DNA of 64,000 nucleotides from Ovis canadensis (lineage: Eukaryota; Chordata; Mammalia; Artiodactyla; Bovidae): the NCBI RefSeq assembly GCF_042477335.2, contig NC_091256.1, positions 49,183,001 through 49,247,000 of the forward strand. Reading direction: 5' to 3'. The notes beneath the pieces were generated by a model. The model saw nothing but the letters and a program-made list of their open reading frames with translations, made no database searches and was not told where the DNA came from. Shown one piece after another: positions 31,883 to 43,667 of the stretch. Both the position numbers and the translations under genes were made by a program. How positions within the stretch are numbered: position 1 is the first letter of the stretch; each line of letters begins with the position of its first letter.

Positions 31883-31956
31883 AGACAGGGAAGCCCGGCG
31901 TGCTGCAGTCCATGGGGTTGCAGAGTCGGACACGACTGAGTGACTGAACAACAAAG
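31883..31956 (+). repeat. BovB or Bov-tA 3'-tail fragment
   Basis: Reads GACAGGGAAGCCCGGCGTGC through CACGACTGAGTGACTGAACA and CAAAG. Only the common 3' end of BovB/Bov-tA is present. Confidence 0.7.
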
Positions 31957-32062
31957 CAGAGTAGCATTCTGCTTTGAAGTTCTTACAAGATGTGAAATAT
32001 TCCTAAATATTACCAAGTGACACAGAACTTTTCCGAAAACCCTATGGCCTAAATGGAATCAA

Positions 32063-32172
32063 AGTGAAAGTGAAGTCGCTCAGTCATGTCTGACTCTTTG
32101 CAACCCCGTGGACTGTAGCCCACCAGGCTCCTCTGTCCATGGGGTTCTCTAGGCAAGAATACTGGAGTGGGT
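32063..32172 (-). repeat. Bov-tA SINE, partial
   Basis: GTGAAAGTGAAGTCGCTCAG through AGAATACTGGAGTGGG. The other half is missing. Confidence 0.8.
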
Positions 32173-32336
32173 ATTTTGTTGAAGTTATAAATACTAGTGC
32201 ACAAAATAAATTGAAGACTAAAACTGATATGATACCGTTTATATTATTCTTCCTCATATGATTCTTTAAGTTTTGTAAACATTAATTGGCTCATGAAGGA
32301 TAGAATATTCTTCCTAAACTATTATAGCCAACAAAC

Positions 32337-32482
32337 TCTTTTTAAAATTAACTTTTATTGGAGTATAGAAACTAACAAAGCTGTTAGTTTCTACTGTACA
32401 GGAAATGAATCACTGATATATACACATATATCCTCTCCCTTTTGCACTTGCTTCCCATTCAGGTCACCACAGTGCATTAAGT
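32337..32482 (-). repeat. L1 3'-end fragment
   Basis: TTTTATTGGAGTATAGAAAC, CTGTACAGGAAATGAATCAC and TCAGGTCACCACAGTGCATT are antisense L1 3' blocks. Confidence 0.6.
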
Positions 32483-32535
32483 AGAGATATACTCTCTTAA
32501 TAGTCCTATTAACATCAATCTAGTCTCATAACAAG

Positions 32536-32755
32536 CGCTTCCCAGGTGGCTCAATGGTAAAGAATCTGCCTGCCGATGCAAGAGACTCAGGAGACATGGG
32601 TTCAATTACTGGATCAGGAAGATCTCCCAGAGGAGGAAATGGCAATACACTCCAGTATTCTTGCAGGAGAATCCCATGGACAGAAAAGCCTGGGGGCGGG
32701 AGGTGGCGCTACAAGTCCATAGGGTCACAAAGAGGTGGATATGCCTGAGCATGTT
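32536..32755 (+). repeat. Bov-tA SINE, diverged
   Basis: GCTTCCCAGGTGGCTCAATG through GGTCACAAAGAGGTGGATAT, with a G-rich variation inside. Confidence 0.85.
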
Positions 32756-33217
32756 CACACACATTCCCATAGGAAATTGAACTACTGCAATGTCTTAATT
32801 ACTTTGTACATAACATTAATGATTCTCAATTATTTATTTCTGCATATTTAACTCTGATAAGATGAAATGTGTGTGTATTTCAACTGACTTACAGAATTTG
32901 AACATATGAAGTACACAAGATTATTTTCACTCCCAGTTTCATCTAGAAATTCTTACCTGTTCTTTAAAGTACATAGATGTTAAAAATAAAAGCAAATAAA
33001 CAAAATTGTTTTGTACAGCTGATAAAGCTATACTAATTAGGTATGAAACTGACCTGCAGGATCACAGGAATATTGGCCACATCCAGTTTCCATAATGGGA
33101 GGAAGGGCCTTGAAAGAGATTTTGGCAATTCAGCCATTTAGAATTATCCAGCTTCTGAAACCAAGTGGTAGATTTTGGCCAAATACTGAGGTCAATGCCA
33201 ATCTTCAGTGTATTTAA

Positions 33218-33401
33218 CTACTAATCTTTTTCACTTTCTCTTTTCTGGCCTTTCATTTTCCTCTTTATGTTTCTCTCCTTTCTTCTCTGTTACCATTCTT
33301 TCTTCTTTTTGCCTTTCTTCAACTTCTTTGTCTTCCTTCTTCCCCTTCTGTCTTTCTTTTTCCTTCCCCTTCTGACTTTCTTTTTCCTTTTCCTTCAGCA
33401 G
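33218..33401 (+). repeat. ~180-base polypyrimidine tract ending in CAG
   Basis: Almost pure C/T on the plus strand from CTTTTTCACTTTCTC to TCCTTTTCCTTCAG at about 33401. The minus strand is purine-rich and encodes a Lys/Glu-rich shadow frame. No exon is supported after it. Confidence 0.8.
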
Positions 33402-33994
33402 AAATGGAGGCAGGAGCACTCACTTCAGAGGACTCTTAGATCTTCCTACATGCTTACTCTAAACAGTCTTCCAAGAAGTGAGCATGCTCCCCTAGGCACA
33501 ACCATGCTAGATGCTGTGATGAAAATGCTGAGTTAAATATCACCCTTTCAGTCTATGTTTAAATATCTTCAGTCAGGTACACACTCTGGTATGTAACAGA
33601 GAACTGAAAAAAAAAAATCTAACTTTGTTTTGAGCAAGCAGAAACACTTTTTATAGAAATCAAGTCTTCGTGTTCTCAGTTGTCCAAGATTTTCAGAATT
33701 TCTAGAATCTGCTATAATGTTAGAGTGATAATTAACCTTAATTAGTCCTCAGAATAACCCTTTGATACAGGTGTTATCACCAGAGATTCTTAGAAGTCAA
33801 GAGAAGTCTATTTTTTCTATATGAACATTTTTTAATAAAGAAATGTCAAAAATATTATAAAAACTGTAATTAATCTTAAAAGGTTATATAGAAAAAAGTA
33901 AAACTTTAGCACAAAAGAATATAATGCAATATTGCATATATAGTCAAAAGATAATTACAGGTTTTATTACTAAAATAGGGATTTATAATACCCT

Positions 33995-35162
33995 ACCTGT
34001 ACCCTGGACACGACTGAGCGACTGAACTGAACTGAGGGATGTGTAAGAACAGACTGGTTCCAAATAGAAAAGGAGTACATCAAGGCTGTATATTGTCACC
34101 CTGCTTATTTAACTTCTAGGCAGACTACATCATGAGAAACGTGGGCTGGAAGAAGCACAAGCTGGAATCAAGATTGCCGGGAGAAATATCAATAACCTCA
34201 GATATGCAGATGACACCACCCTTATGGCAGAAAGTGAAGAGGAACTAAAAAGCCTCTTGATGAAGTGAAAGAGGAGAGTGAAAAAGTTGGCTTAAAGTTC
34301 AACATTCAGAAAACGAAGATCATGGCATCCAGTCCCATCATTTCATGGGAAATAGATGGGGAAAAAGTGGAAACAGTGTCAGACTTTATTTTTTGGGGCT
34401 CCAAAATCACTGCAGTTGGTGACTGAAGCCATGAAATTAAAAGATGCTTACTCCTTGGAAGAAAAGTTATGACCAACCTAGATAGCATATTCAAAAGCAG
34501 AGACATTACTTTGCCGACTAAGGTCTGTCTAGTCAAGGCTATGGTTTTTCCTGTGGTCATGTATGGATGTGAGAGTTGGACTGTGAAGAAGGCAGAGCGC
34601 CGAAGAATTGATGCTTTTGAACTGTGTTGTTGGAGAAGACTCTTGAGAGTCCCTTGGACTGCAAGGAGATCCAACCAGTCCACTCTGAAGGAGATCAGCC
34701 CTGGGATTTCTTTGGAAGGACTGATGCTGAAGCTGGAACTCCAATACTTTCGCCACCTCATGCGAAGAATTGACTTATTGGAAAAGTCTCTGATGCTGGG
34801 AGGGATTGGGGGCAGGAGGAGAAGGGGACAAAAGAGGATGAGATGACTAGATGGCATCACCAACTCGATGGATGTGAGTTTGGGTGAACTCCGGGAATCG
34901 GGGATGAACAAGGCGGCCTGGCATGCTGCAATTCATGGAGCATAGCCATAGCTATGACTAGAAGAACCATAGCCTTGACTAGACAGACCTTTGTTGGCAA
35001 AGTAATGTCTCTGCTTTTTAATATGCTATCTAGGTTGCTCATAACTTTCCTTCCAAGGAGTAAGCGTCTTTTAATTTCATGGCTGCAGTCACCATCTGCA
35101 GTGATTTTGGATTCAAAGCATTGGACACGGCTGAGCAGCTGAACTGAACTGACCTGTACCCT
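33995..35162 (+). repeat. Rearranged BovB insertion with 11-bp target-site duplication
   Basis: ACCTGTACCCT occurs at 33995-34005 and 35152-35162. In between are a short sense BovB tail (34006-34035), a sense body of about 900 bases with YADD-type reverse-transcriptase sequence near 34200 and [20 protein letters not shown] further on, an antisense segment at about 34962-35110 that repeats the 34395-34555 region in reverse, and a second sense tail to 35151. Confidence 0.88.
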
Positions 35163-35610
35163 AAGATTCAGCTGCAAGTTCAATCTTTAAAGATAGAAAA
35201 TTTCTTTCAGTTCTATCATAGTGAATTTCATTTGGAGACAACACTAAAATGATAAGTGTGAGGCCCTTTATGAATAGAAGTCTTGGACCAAGTGGTCTCT
35301 CTGATGGCCCTTCTAATCAGGATCTTAAAAGTCAGTGGTCCTCAACACAATCCAATACAATATCACCAGTTTAATAGTTCAATGCTCTACCTACAGTCCT
35401 GAAATGACACTTAATAGACAATAAAACCTATCTACACACATTAAAAAATATGTCAATCACTGTAGCCTCAGTTGTAGTGTATAGGATCTCTTTGGATTTT
35501 TCACCTACAAATACACATACACTGGGTTTCAAAAGTTGTTTGAAATATTGGAAAAATCATTGAGCAGGATTTTAAATGATTTCCAATATCTGAAAAGAAG
35601 TAAGAAAAAG

Positions 35611-35737
35611 GGCATCCCTGGTGGGCCAGATGGTAGAGAATCTGCTTGCAGTGCAGGAGACCTGGGTTCAGTCTCTGGGTTGGGAGATCCCCCAGAGAAG
35701 GGAATGGCTACCCACTCAAATATTCTTGTCTCATCCT
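35611..35737 (+). repeat. Bov-tA SINE, partial
   Basis: GGGCATCCCTGGTGGGCCAG through CTACCCACTCAAATATTCTT. The 3' half is absent. Confidence 0.8.
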
Positions 35738-36070
35738 AAATGAAACAAAATCACCCCTAATAAGAATCACTCTATAGAGATTGAAAAAAATCTGAGTCAA
35801 AGATTATAATCCAGGATTATACACTCATTCAGAAACAGCACAGTTCAAATCCAAAGCCACATCATATGACATTTAATCCAGTATATTGTGTCAGCATGTC
35901 ACAACTGCCTCTTTATTTGGAATGGTTTTTCAGGGTGACATCTGACCTTTTTGTGTCTTGTCCAAGATCTGTTTATCTTTGCAGACATGGAAATCATGCA
36001 GCACATATTTTTCCTCAATACAAATAATATACAAATCATAGTCCAACTTGCTGACATTGATAAGTGATAT

Positions 36071-36598
36071 TCAGTTCAGTTCAGTTCAGTCGCTCAGTCA
36101 TGTCCGACTCTTTGTGACCCCATGAATCACAGCATGCCAGGCCTCCCTGTACATCAACTCCCGGAGTTCACTCAAACTCATGTCCATCAAGTCGGTGATG
36201 GCATCCAGCCATCTCATCCTCTGTCGTCCCCTTCTCCTCCTGCCCCCAATCCCTCCCAGCATCAGAGTCTTTTCCAATGAGTCAATTCTTCGCATGAGGT
36301 GGCAAAAGTATTGGAGTGTCAGCTTCAGCATCAGTCCTTCCAGTGAACACCCAGGACTGATCTCCTTTAGGATGGACTGGTTGGATCTCCTTGCAGTCCA
36401 GGGGACTCTCAAGAGTCTTCTCCAACACCACACTTCAAAAGCATCAATTCTTTGGTGCTCAGCTTTCTTCATAGTCCAACTCTCACATCCATACATGACC
36501 ACTGGAAAAACCATAGCCTTGACTAGACAGACCTTTGTTGGCAAAGTAATGTCTCTGCTTTAATATGCCATCTAGGTTGGTCACAACTTTCCTTCCAA
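36071..36598 (-). repeat. BovB LINE, 5'-truncated, antisense
   Basis: Starts with four TTCAG units and keeps a 148-residue open minus-strand frame (36098-36544) of the BovB ORF C-terminal region, so it is fairly young. Confidence 0.9.
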
Positions 36599-36927
36599 TT
36601 AGCTATATATAACCAGTTCTTTGTATTGACATCCAGAGGCTACAAGGACTGGCTGGACTCTCTTTTATTTGAAGTACTTATATAACCATTTATAAATTTT
36701 CTGTTTATACATAACACTGCCTACTTGATGTATTATCTGGCACATAGATAGGCATCTCAAACATAAAACAACTAAATCCCACTCTTCATTTTCCTCACCA
36801 CTAACACACCTATATACCCCAAACTTGTTCCTCCCTCAGCCTTATTCACCCTGGTAATAACGTCTAAATATTCAGTTTCTCAGGCCAAAAACTAAAGCAT
36901 GATCCTTCATTGTTTTCTTTGCCTTCT

Positions 36928-37303
36928 GTATTAGTTTGCTAGAACTGCCCTAACAAAATACATGAGATTGACTGGCTTAAACAACAGGAAGGTATTTTCT
37001 CACCTTTCTGGAAGCTAGAAGTCTGAGACCAAATTGTCAGCAGGATTGGTTTCTTCTAAAGTCTTTCCTATGTTTGTAGACAGCCTCTCTCCTCCCTCTG
37101 TTATCACATGGTCTCCCCACTTTGTGTGCCTGTAACCAAATCTTTTCTCCTTATAAACACACAGATATCCTGGACTTGGCCCATACCAAAACCTCATTTT
37201 AAATCAGTTACCTCTTTAAAGACCCTCTCTCCAAATACAATCTGAGGTACTGGGGCTTAGAACTTCAATACAGAAATTTGAGAGGGGACACAATTCAGCC
37301 CTT
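36928..37303 (-). repeat. MaLR-like LTR remnant
   Basis: CTGTATTAGTTTGCTAGAAC, CTGGAAGCTAGAAGTCTGAG, GTTATCACATGGTCTCC and GGGGACACAATTCAGCCCT follow the order of an antisense MaLR-type LTR, the reverse of the 7190-7881 element. No internal region. Confidence 0.6.
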
Positions 37304-37574
37304 ATCACCTCACTACCTTCCTATCTATATCATCAGCAGATGTTTGTACTTCTCTCTACCTCCACAGCCTCTGCCTTGGTCCAAAACACTATTAACTCTT
37401 AATCATCACTCTAAGAGCCTCCTGAGTAGTCTCTTTGCTTCCAGTCTTGCATCCTAACATTCCAGTTTCTATGCAGCAACACAAGTGATCTTTCTCAAAC
37501 ACATATAGGATCTTATCACCCCCAAGATTAAATCTCCACAATAGTGAGCCATTATAATTAGAACACAACACAAG

Positions 37575-38645
37575 ATCCACTAAAGCCTTTGACTCTGTGG
37601 ATCACAACAAACTGGAAAATTCTCAAGGGGATGGGAATACCAGATCACCTTACCTACCCCCTACGAAACCTGCATGCAGGTCAAGAAGCAACAGTTAGAA
37701 CCATACATGGAACAATGGAAAATTGGGAAAGGAGTACGTTAAGGCTGTATATTATCATCCTGCTTATTTAACTTATATGCAGACTACATCATAAGAAATG
37801 CTGGGCTAGATGAATCACAAACTGAATTCAAGATTGCCAGGAGAAATATCAACAGTCTCAGATATGCAGATGATACCACTTTAATGGTGGAAAGTGAAGA
37901 GGAACTAAAGAGCCTCTTGATGAAAGTGAAAGAGGAGAATGAAAAAGTTGGCTTAAAACTCAGCATTCAGAAAACTAAGATCATGGCATCTGGTCCCATC
38001 ACTTCATGGTAAATAGATCGGGGGAGAAAAGGAAACGTGACAGACTTTACTTTCTTGGTCTCCAAAATCACAGTAGATGGTGACTGCAGCCACAAAACTA
38101 AAAGATGGCTGCTCCTTGAAAGAAAAGCTATGACAAACCTAGGCAGCATATTAAAAAGCACAGACATTGGTTGGCTGACAGAAGTCCCTATAGTCAAAGC
38201 TATGGTTTTTCCAGTAGTCATATACAGATGTGAGAGCTGGGCCATAAAGAAAACTGAGCACTGAAGAATTGTTGCTTTTAAACTGTGGTATTGTAGAAGA
38301 CTCTTGGGAGCCCTTTGGACAGCAAGAAGATCAAATCAGTCAATCCTAAGGAAAATCAACCCTGAATTCTCATTGGAAGGACTGATGCTGAAGCTGAAGC
38401 TCCAATACTTTGGCCACCTGATGCAAAGAGCTGAGTCATTGGAAAAGATCCTGATGCTGGAAAAGATTGAAGGCAGGAGAAGAAGTGGATGACAGAGGAT
38501 GAGATGGTTCGATGGCATCAACAACTCAATCGACATGAGTTTGAGCAAACTTCAGGAGATGGTGACGGACAGGGAAACCTAGAGTGTTATAGTCCATGAA
38601 GTTGTGAAGAGTCAGACATGACAGTGGCTGAACAATGAACAACAA
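37575..38645 (+). repeat. BovB LINE, 5'-truncated, sense, ~1.07 kb
   Basis: Runs from AAAGCCTTTGACTCTGTGGA through a YADDTT-type reverse-transcriptase motif near 37863 to GGCTGAACAATGAACAACA. The frame is broken several times and divergence from the other copies is visible, so it is an older insertion. Confidence 0.9.
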
Positions 38646-38759
38646 ATGGAAAGAAACCTATGTTACTCATTTATGAGGCTAATCAACTTGTTATATAAAG
38701 TATAGAAGTACATGGTTGCCCTTGTTCCTTATTATTACCATCCTCATCCAGATAGCATT

Positions 38760-38930
38760 CCCTGCATTTTTAGGACATCACACTGTTCTCCAAGGGCTTT
38801 CACATTTATCATCCTCTTTTCATGAACACACGAGCAGTACATAAGCTTACCAGGATAGTCTCCATGTCTATATTGCAGATGAGGAAATAAATATACAAAG
38901 AGCTAGTGGCAGAGCCAAGAATCTTTCAAT
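38760..38930 (-). repeat. MIR remnant
   Basis: GGGCTTTCACATTTATCATC, a GTCTCCATGTCTATATTGCA block and GATGAGGAAATAAA follow the antisense MIR order. Confidence 0.5.
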
Positions 38931-39695
38931 CCCCTGGCAAGGTAAAGGTTAATTCTTTGACAAAAAATAGAAGGAAAGCAACTATAGTCCACAAGCCCAG
39001 TTCACTGTTGACCATTTTTCTAGGGTTAAGATAACACTATTTAACAAAGGAAATTCTGACTACCCTTTCCAATCTTAAGATGGTTCCTACAGCACTCAAA
39101 TCTTTTCTTATAGACTTTGTACCCACTGTATTCATGACTGCTGTTCACAAACTCAGTTATTAGACTTAGCTATGGAGGAAGCCCTGAAAATAAACAGCTT
39201 ACTGAATTGGAAACATAAGTTGGTCAGAATAACTGCCCATTTCTTCTTGCCAAAAGGATTAAGTTGTAATAGTATACCCCATGAGGAAATGTAAAGCATC
39301 TTGCTTGTTGTGTAACTATGTGGGAGTCTGGTAAACAGAGGTTTCAACTTTGTGTTGAGTCCATGCCACAGATATGTAGAAAGTCCAAGGCACTCCCTGA
39401 CGCTGGGAGAAACTATAGAGGCAATGGGGTTTGCTTTGGAGTTACAAGATTTCCCTTTATGCTTTTGTGCTCCTTGGTATATTTGCCATGTTATTCCTAA
39501 AACATGCTTTCATACTTCCCCTACTTTCACACTAACCTCAACAAAGAATCTGTAATTCACTCTCATTAAGGTTTATTGAAAACTGCTGACAATGTCATCT
39601 CTGCTGAGATGTATATTTCAACATCTCATTTACATGATTAGTACTTTAATTCTGTTCTGTACATTTTTATTGGAGTATAGTTGATTTCCATATAG

Positions 39696-40132
39696 TCAAG
39701 GATATGTATGGTCTTCCCAGTGGTCATGTACAGTTGTAAAAGCTGGACCGGAAAGAAGGCAGAATGCAAAACAATTGATGCCTTTGAACTGTGGTGCTGG
39801 AAAAGACTTCTGAAAGTCCTTTGGACAGCAAGGAGATCAAACCAGTCAATCTTAGTGGAAATCAACCCTGAATATTCGTTGGAAGGACTGATGCTGAAGC
39901 TGAAACTCCAGTATTTTGGTCATCTGATGCAAAGAGTTGACTCAGTAGAAAAGTCCCTGATGCTGGGAAAGATTGAGGGCAGAAGGAGAAGATGGCTGGA
40001 AGACATCACTGATGCAATGGAAGTGAATTTGGACAAACCCCAAGAGATGGTGAGAGACAGGGAGACCTGACATGCTGCAGTCTGTGGGGTCACAAAGAGT
40101 CAGACATGACTGGGCAACTGAACAACAACAAC
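39696..40132 (+). repeat. BovB 3' fragment nested in an L1 fragment
   Basis: Sense BovB 3' region with a 120-residue open frame. The flanks read GGAGTATAGTTGATTTCCAT at the left and TGATTTACATTATTGTGCTA at the right, which join into one antisense L1 3' sequence. TGATTTCCAT and TGATTTACAT look like a target-site duplication with one change. Confidence 0.82.
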
Positions 40133-40632
40133 TGATTTACATTATTGTGCTAGTTTCAGGTGTACAACAAAGTGAATCAGTTGATATTCAAGAGGACGGC
40201 AAGGTGGTAATTTCTTTCTCGTAGCAATAATGAAGACAAGACAGTGAGTTTCCAAGTGGTAGCAATAGTCAAAGTCTTACAAATGGTTCCAAAAAACACT
40301 GTGGTTCAATATGGTCTACCCATTTGAGTAAGAATCCAGCCAGAAGTAGATGGTATGAAAAATTCCAACTACTGAATGGAAAGAAGGGATTATAGATAAG
40401 AACAAGACAGGCTCTCAGAGTACCACTCAAGTGGCCTAGAGACCAGATTAGAGTCTTTTTAAACTTTTCTGATTTTAAAAACAAAGAGGGTAAAAGTCCA
40501 GCCATAAGAGAAAGGATTAGTCCAGTGTACTCCAAGAAGCATATACCAAGACAGGACTAAAAGAAAAACTTCATTCCAAACTAACTAGACGATTTACATT
40601 TCACTCTCTGAATAAACCTATCTTCATGCCTA

Positions 40633-42376
40633 TGTGTGTTCTAAGTCACTTCAGTCATGTCTGACTCTTTGCAACCCTATGGACTATAGCTCACCAGATT
40701 CCTCTGTTGATGGGATTCTCCAGGCAAGAATACTGGTGTGCGTTGCCACACTTTCCTCCAGGGGATCTTCCCAACTCAGGGATCAAACTCGCATCTCTTA
40801 TGTCTCCTGCACTGGAAGGCAGGTTCTTTTTTTTTTTTTTTTCAGTGTAGCATTGCTTATTTATTTATTTTTATTGGTTTTGCCATACATTGACATGAAT
40901 CTGCCACAGGTGTACATGAGTTCCCATCCCTGAACCCCCCTCCCACCACCCTCCCCATATCATCTCTCTGGGTCATCCCAGTGCACCAGCCCCAAGCATC
41001 CTGTATCCTGTATTGAACCTAGACTAGCAATTCATTTCTTACCTGATAGTATACATGTTTCAATGCCATTCTCCCAAATCATCCCACCCTCTCCCTCTCC
41101 CACAGAGTCCAAAAGTCTGTTCTTTACATCTGTGTCTCTTTTGCTGTCTTGCATACAGGGTTATCATTACCATCTTTCTAAATTCCATATATATGTGTTA
41201 GTATACTGTATTGATGTTTTTCTTTCTGGCTTACTTCACTCTGTACAATAGGCTTCAGTTTCATTCACCTCATTAGAACTGATTCAAATGTATTCTTTTC
41301 AATGGCTGAGTAATACTCCATTGTGTACATGTACCACAGCTTTCTTATCCATTCATCTGCTGATGGACATCTAGGTTGCTTCCATGTCCTGGCTATTATA
41401 AACAGTGATCCTCTACACAGAAAACCCTAAAGACTTCACCAGAAAATTACTAGAGCTAATCAATGAATATAGTAAAGTTGAGGGATATAAAATCAACACA
41501 CAGAAATCCCTTGCATTCCTATACACTAATAATGAGAAAGTAGGAAAAGAAATCAATTCCATTCACCATTGCAACGAAAAGAATAAAATACTTGGGAATA
41601 TATCTACCTAAAGAAACTAAAGACCTATATATAGAAAACTATAAAACACTGATGAAAGAAATCAAAGAAGACACTAATAGATGGAGAAATATACCATGTT
41701 CATGGATCGGAAGAATCAATATAGTGAAAATGTGTATACTACACAAACCAATCTACAGATTCAATGCAATCCCTATCAAGCTACCGGCGGTGTTTTTCAC
41801 AGAGCTAGAACAAATAATTTCACAATTTGTATGGAAATACAAAAAAACTCGAATAGTCAAAGCAATCTTGAGAAAGAAGAATGGAGCTGGAGGAATCAAC
41901 CTGCCTGACTTCAGGCTCTACTACAAAGCCACAGTCATCAAGACAGTATGGTACTGGCACAAAGACAGACATATAGATCCATGGAACAAAATAGAAAGCC
42001 CAGAGATAAATCCACACACCTATGGACACCTTATCTTCGACAAAGGAGGCAAGAATATACAATGGAGTAAATACAATCTCTTTAACAAGTGGTGCTGGGA
42101 AAACTGGTCAACCACTTGTAAAAGAATGAAACTAGAACACTTTCTAACACCATACACAAAAATAAACTCAAAATGGATTAAAGATCTAAACATAAGACCA
42201 GAAACTATAAAACTCCTAGAGGAGAACATAGGCAAAACACTCTCTGACATAAATCAGAGAAGGATCCTCTATGACCCACCTCCCAGAATACTGGAAATAA
42301 AAGCAAAAATAAACAAATGGGATTAAATTAAAATTGAAAGGCAGGTTCTTTAACACTAGCGCCACCTGGGAAGCCC
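40633..42376 (-). repeat. Bov-tA SINE split by an L1 insertion
   Basis: The left part 40633-40830 runs from CTAAGTCACTTCAGTCATGT to GGCAGGTTCTTT. The right part from about 42340 resumes with GGCAGGTTCTTTAACACTAG and ends CACCTGGGAAGCC. The repeated AAGGCAGGTTCTTT is the duplication made by the L1. Confidence 0.92.
40830..42337 (-). mobile_element. Bovine-type L1 with 5' inversion (twin-priming form)
   Basis: A T-run at the left (complement of the poly-A) is followed by the antisense L1 3' end to about 41408 (CTGGCTATTATAAACAGTG). The orientation then flips: 41409-42337 is sense ORF2 sequence with an open frame of 244 residues (41592-42326) containing [20 protein letters not shown]. The whole is flanked by a duplication of about 14 bases. 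The long open frame implies a recent insertion. It is a fragment that lacks ORF1, endonuclease and most of the RT. Confidence 0.9.
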
Positions 42377-42377
42377 C

Positions 42378-43667
42378 CTTCATGCCTACAGATACAGTTA
42401 TCTTTCTGCTTGGAGTCTAAGCATCTTTCAAACCCATCTTAAATCTAAACTCTTTCCTGCTGAGTCAGACTTTTTACCTGTTCCCCTGGAACATGCTAAG
42501 GTTTAACTCTGATTATGAATCTAAAGGCAACAAAGGATAGATAGGGGTGTATCTTGAGGATAACAGCCACCCTTTCACAGTTATTACAGGATCTTTAAGC
42601 ATCCTCAGATATGGAAGGTAGGCTGCTTCCAGGAGTAGAGTGACTCACAAGTATAAGATTCTCAACTTCATTGAAAGACTTGATGAGGCTGGGGATTCAG
42701 CTTATGCTATGATTCTGAAACCTACAAAAGTAAAATTTGCTCTGATTTCCAGCAAGAGTATCACTGAAGCTAAAAGAAATAAGAGGTTTTTTTAAGTGCA
42801 CCACAAAAGCTCTGCCTCTCTGACCATTCATTGAGCCCAGAGTCTAAAGACCTAAGCCTGTCATTTTCCTTCTTAAGCACTTCAGTTTGTTCAGAAGTAG
42901 CCATCCTTCCACTTGACCTTTTGAGCATCTCTGTTGCCACACAGGTAAGCATAAGAGCCACTTGTTCCTACAAGGCACTTGCTTTAGTACACTATTTGCC
43001 AAAATCAAACATAGGTGATAATATGGTTAGCTGTGATACCACCATTTTCCATGGATTACTGCATCCCAATTCACAGTTATCAAAGGGCTCAACACTACAT
43101 TCAGATCTAAGGACATGACCAAGCCAGCTCCTAAATGTTATTTTTAAGTGTTTGTTGTATTGGACCATTCCTGACAGCAACTTTTGTATTAGTCAGTACC
43201 CATTCACCATTTATTTTAATATAAAGAATATAATAATAAAAATTGTTGGTGAGATACTAGAAACCCTAAAGAACAAAAAGAGGATACAGAATATCATAGA
43301 GATAGTAACTGCAGAAAGGGCTACCACCTCCAGGCCTAAGAGACTGGGATGATTGGAACTTAGAAGCTTAAAGGAAACTTGCAGACCTGCGATTGCACCT
43401 CTGAGGAGGGTGCCAGCTGGCTAGTGTTGGCTCTTTGAAGCAGCATGTAGAAACTGGCTCTATGAGTACTGGAACAACTATAACCTGGAACTAGCCATGG
43501 AACCAGTATATTGCTGCAGTAGTGCTGACAGGAACAGGAAGCAAATAGAAAGGAGTAAGTCCCTTCTTTTCTAGGTTCTAAACTCCCCCAGACAAGGAGC
43601 CAGCTGGCAAAGAAGAATGAGGTTTGCAGAGTTCCAGGCCCAGAAAGTAGAGCAGAAAAGAACAGGT
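42378..43667. other. Intergenic, nothing recognised
   Basis: No gene or nameable repeat. Short open frames at 42770-43118 lack motifs. Confidence 0.45.

Noticed and set aside
33231-33536. Lys/Glu-rich minus-strand frame and overlapping plus-strand frame
   Set aside because: Low-complexity purine/pyrimidine tract without any domain or splice support.
41592-42326. 244-residue open frame as a gene
   Set aside because: It is the C-terminal half of L1 ORF2 in an inverted, truncated insertion.
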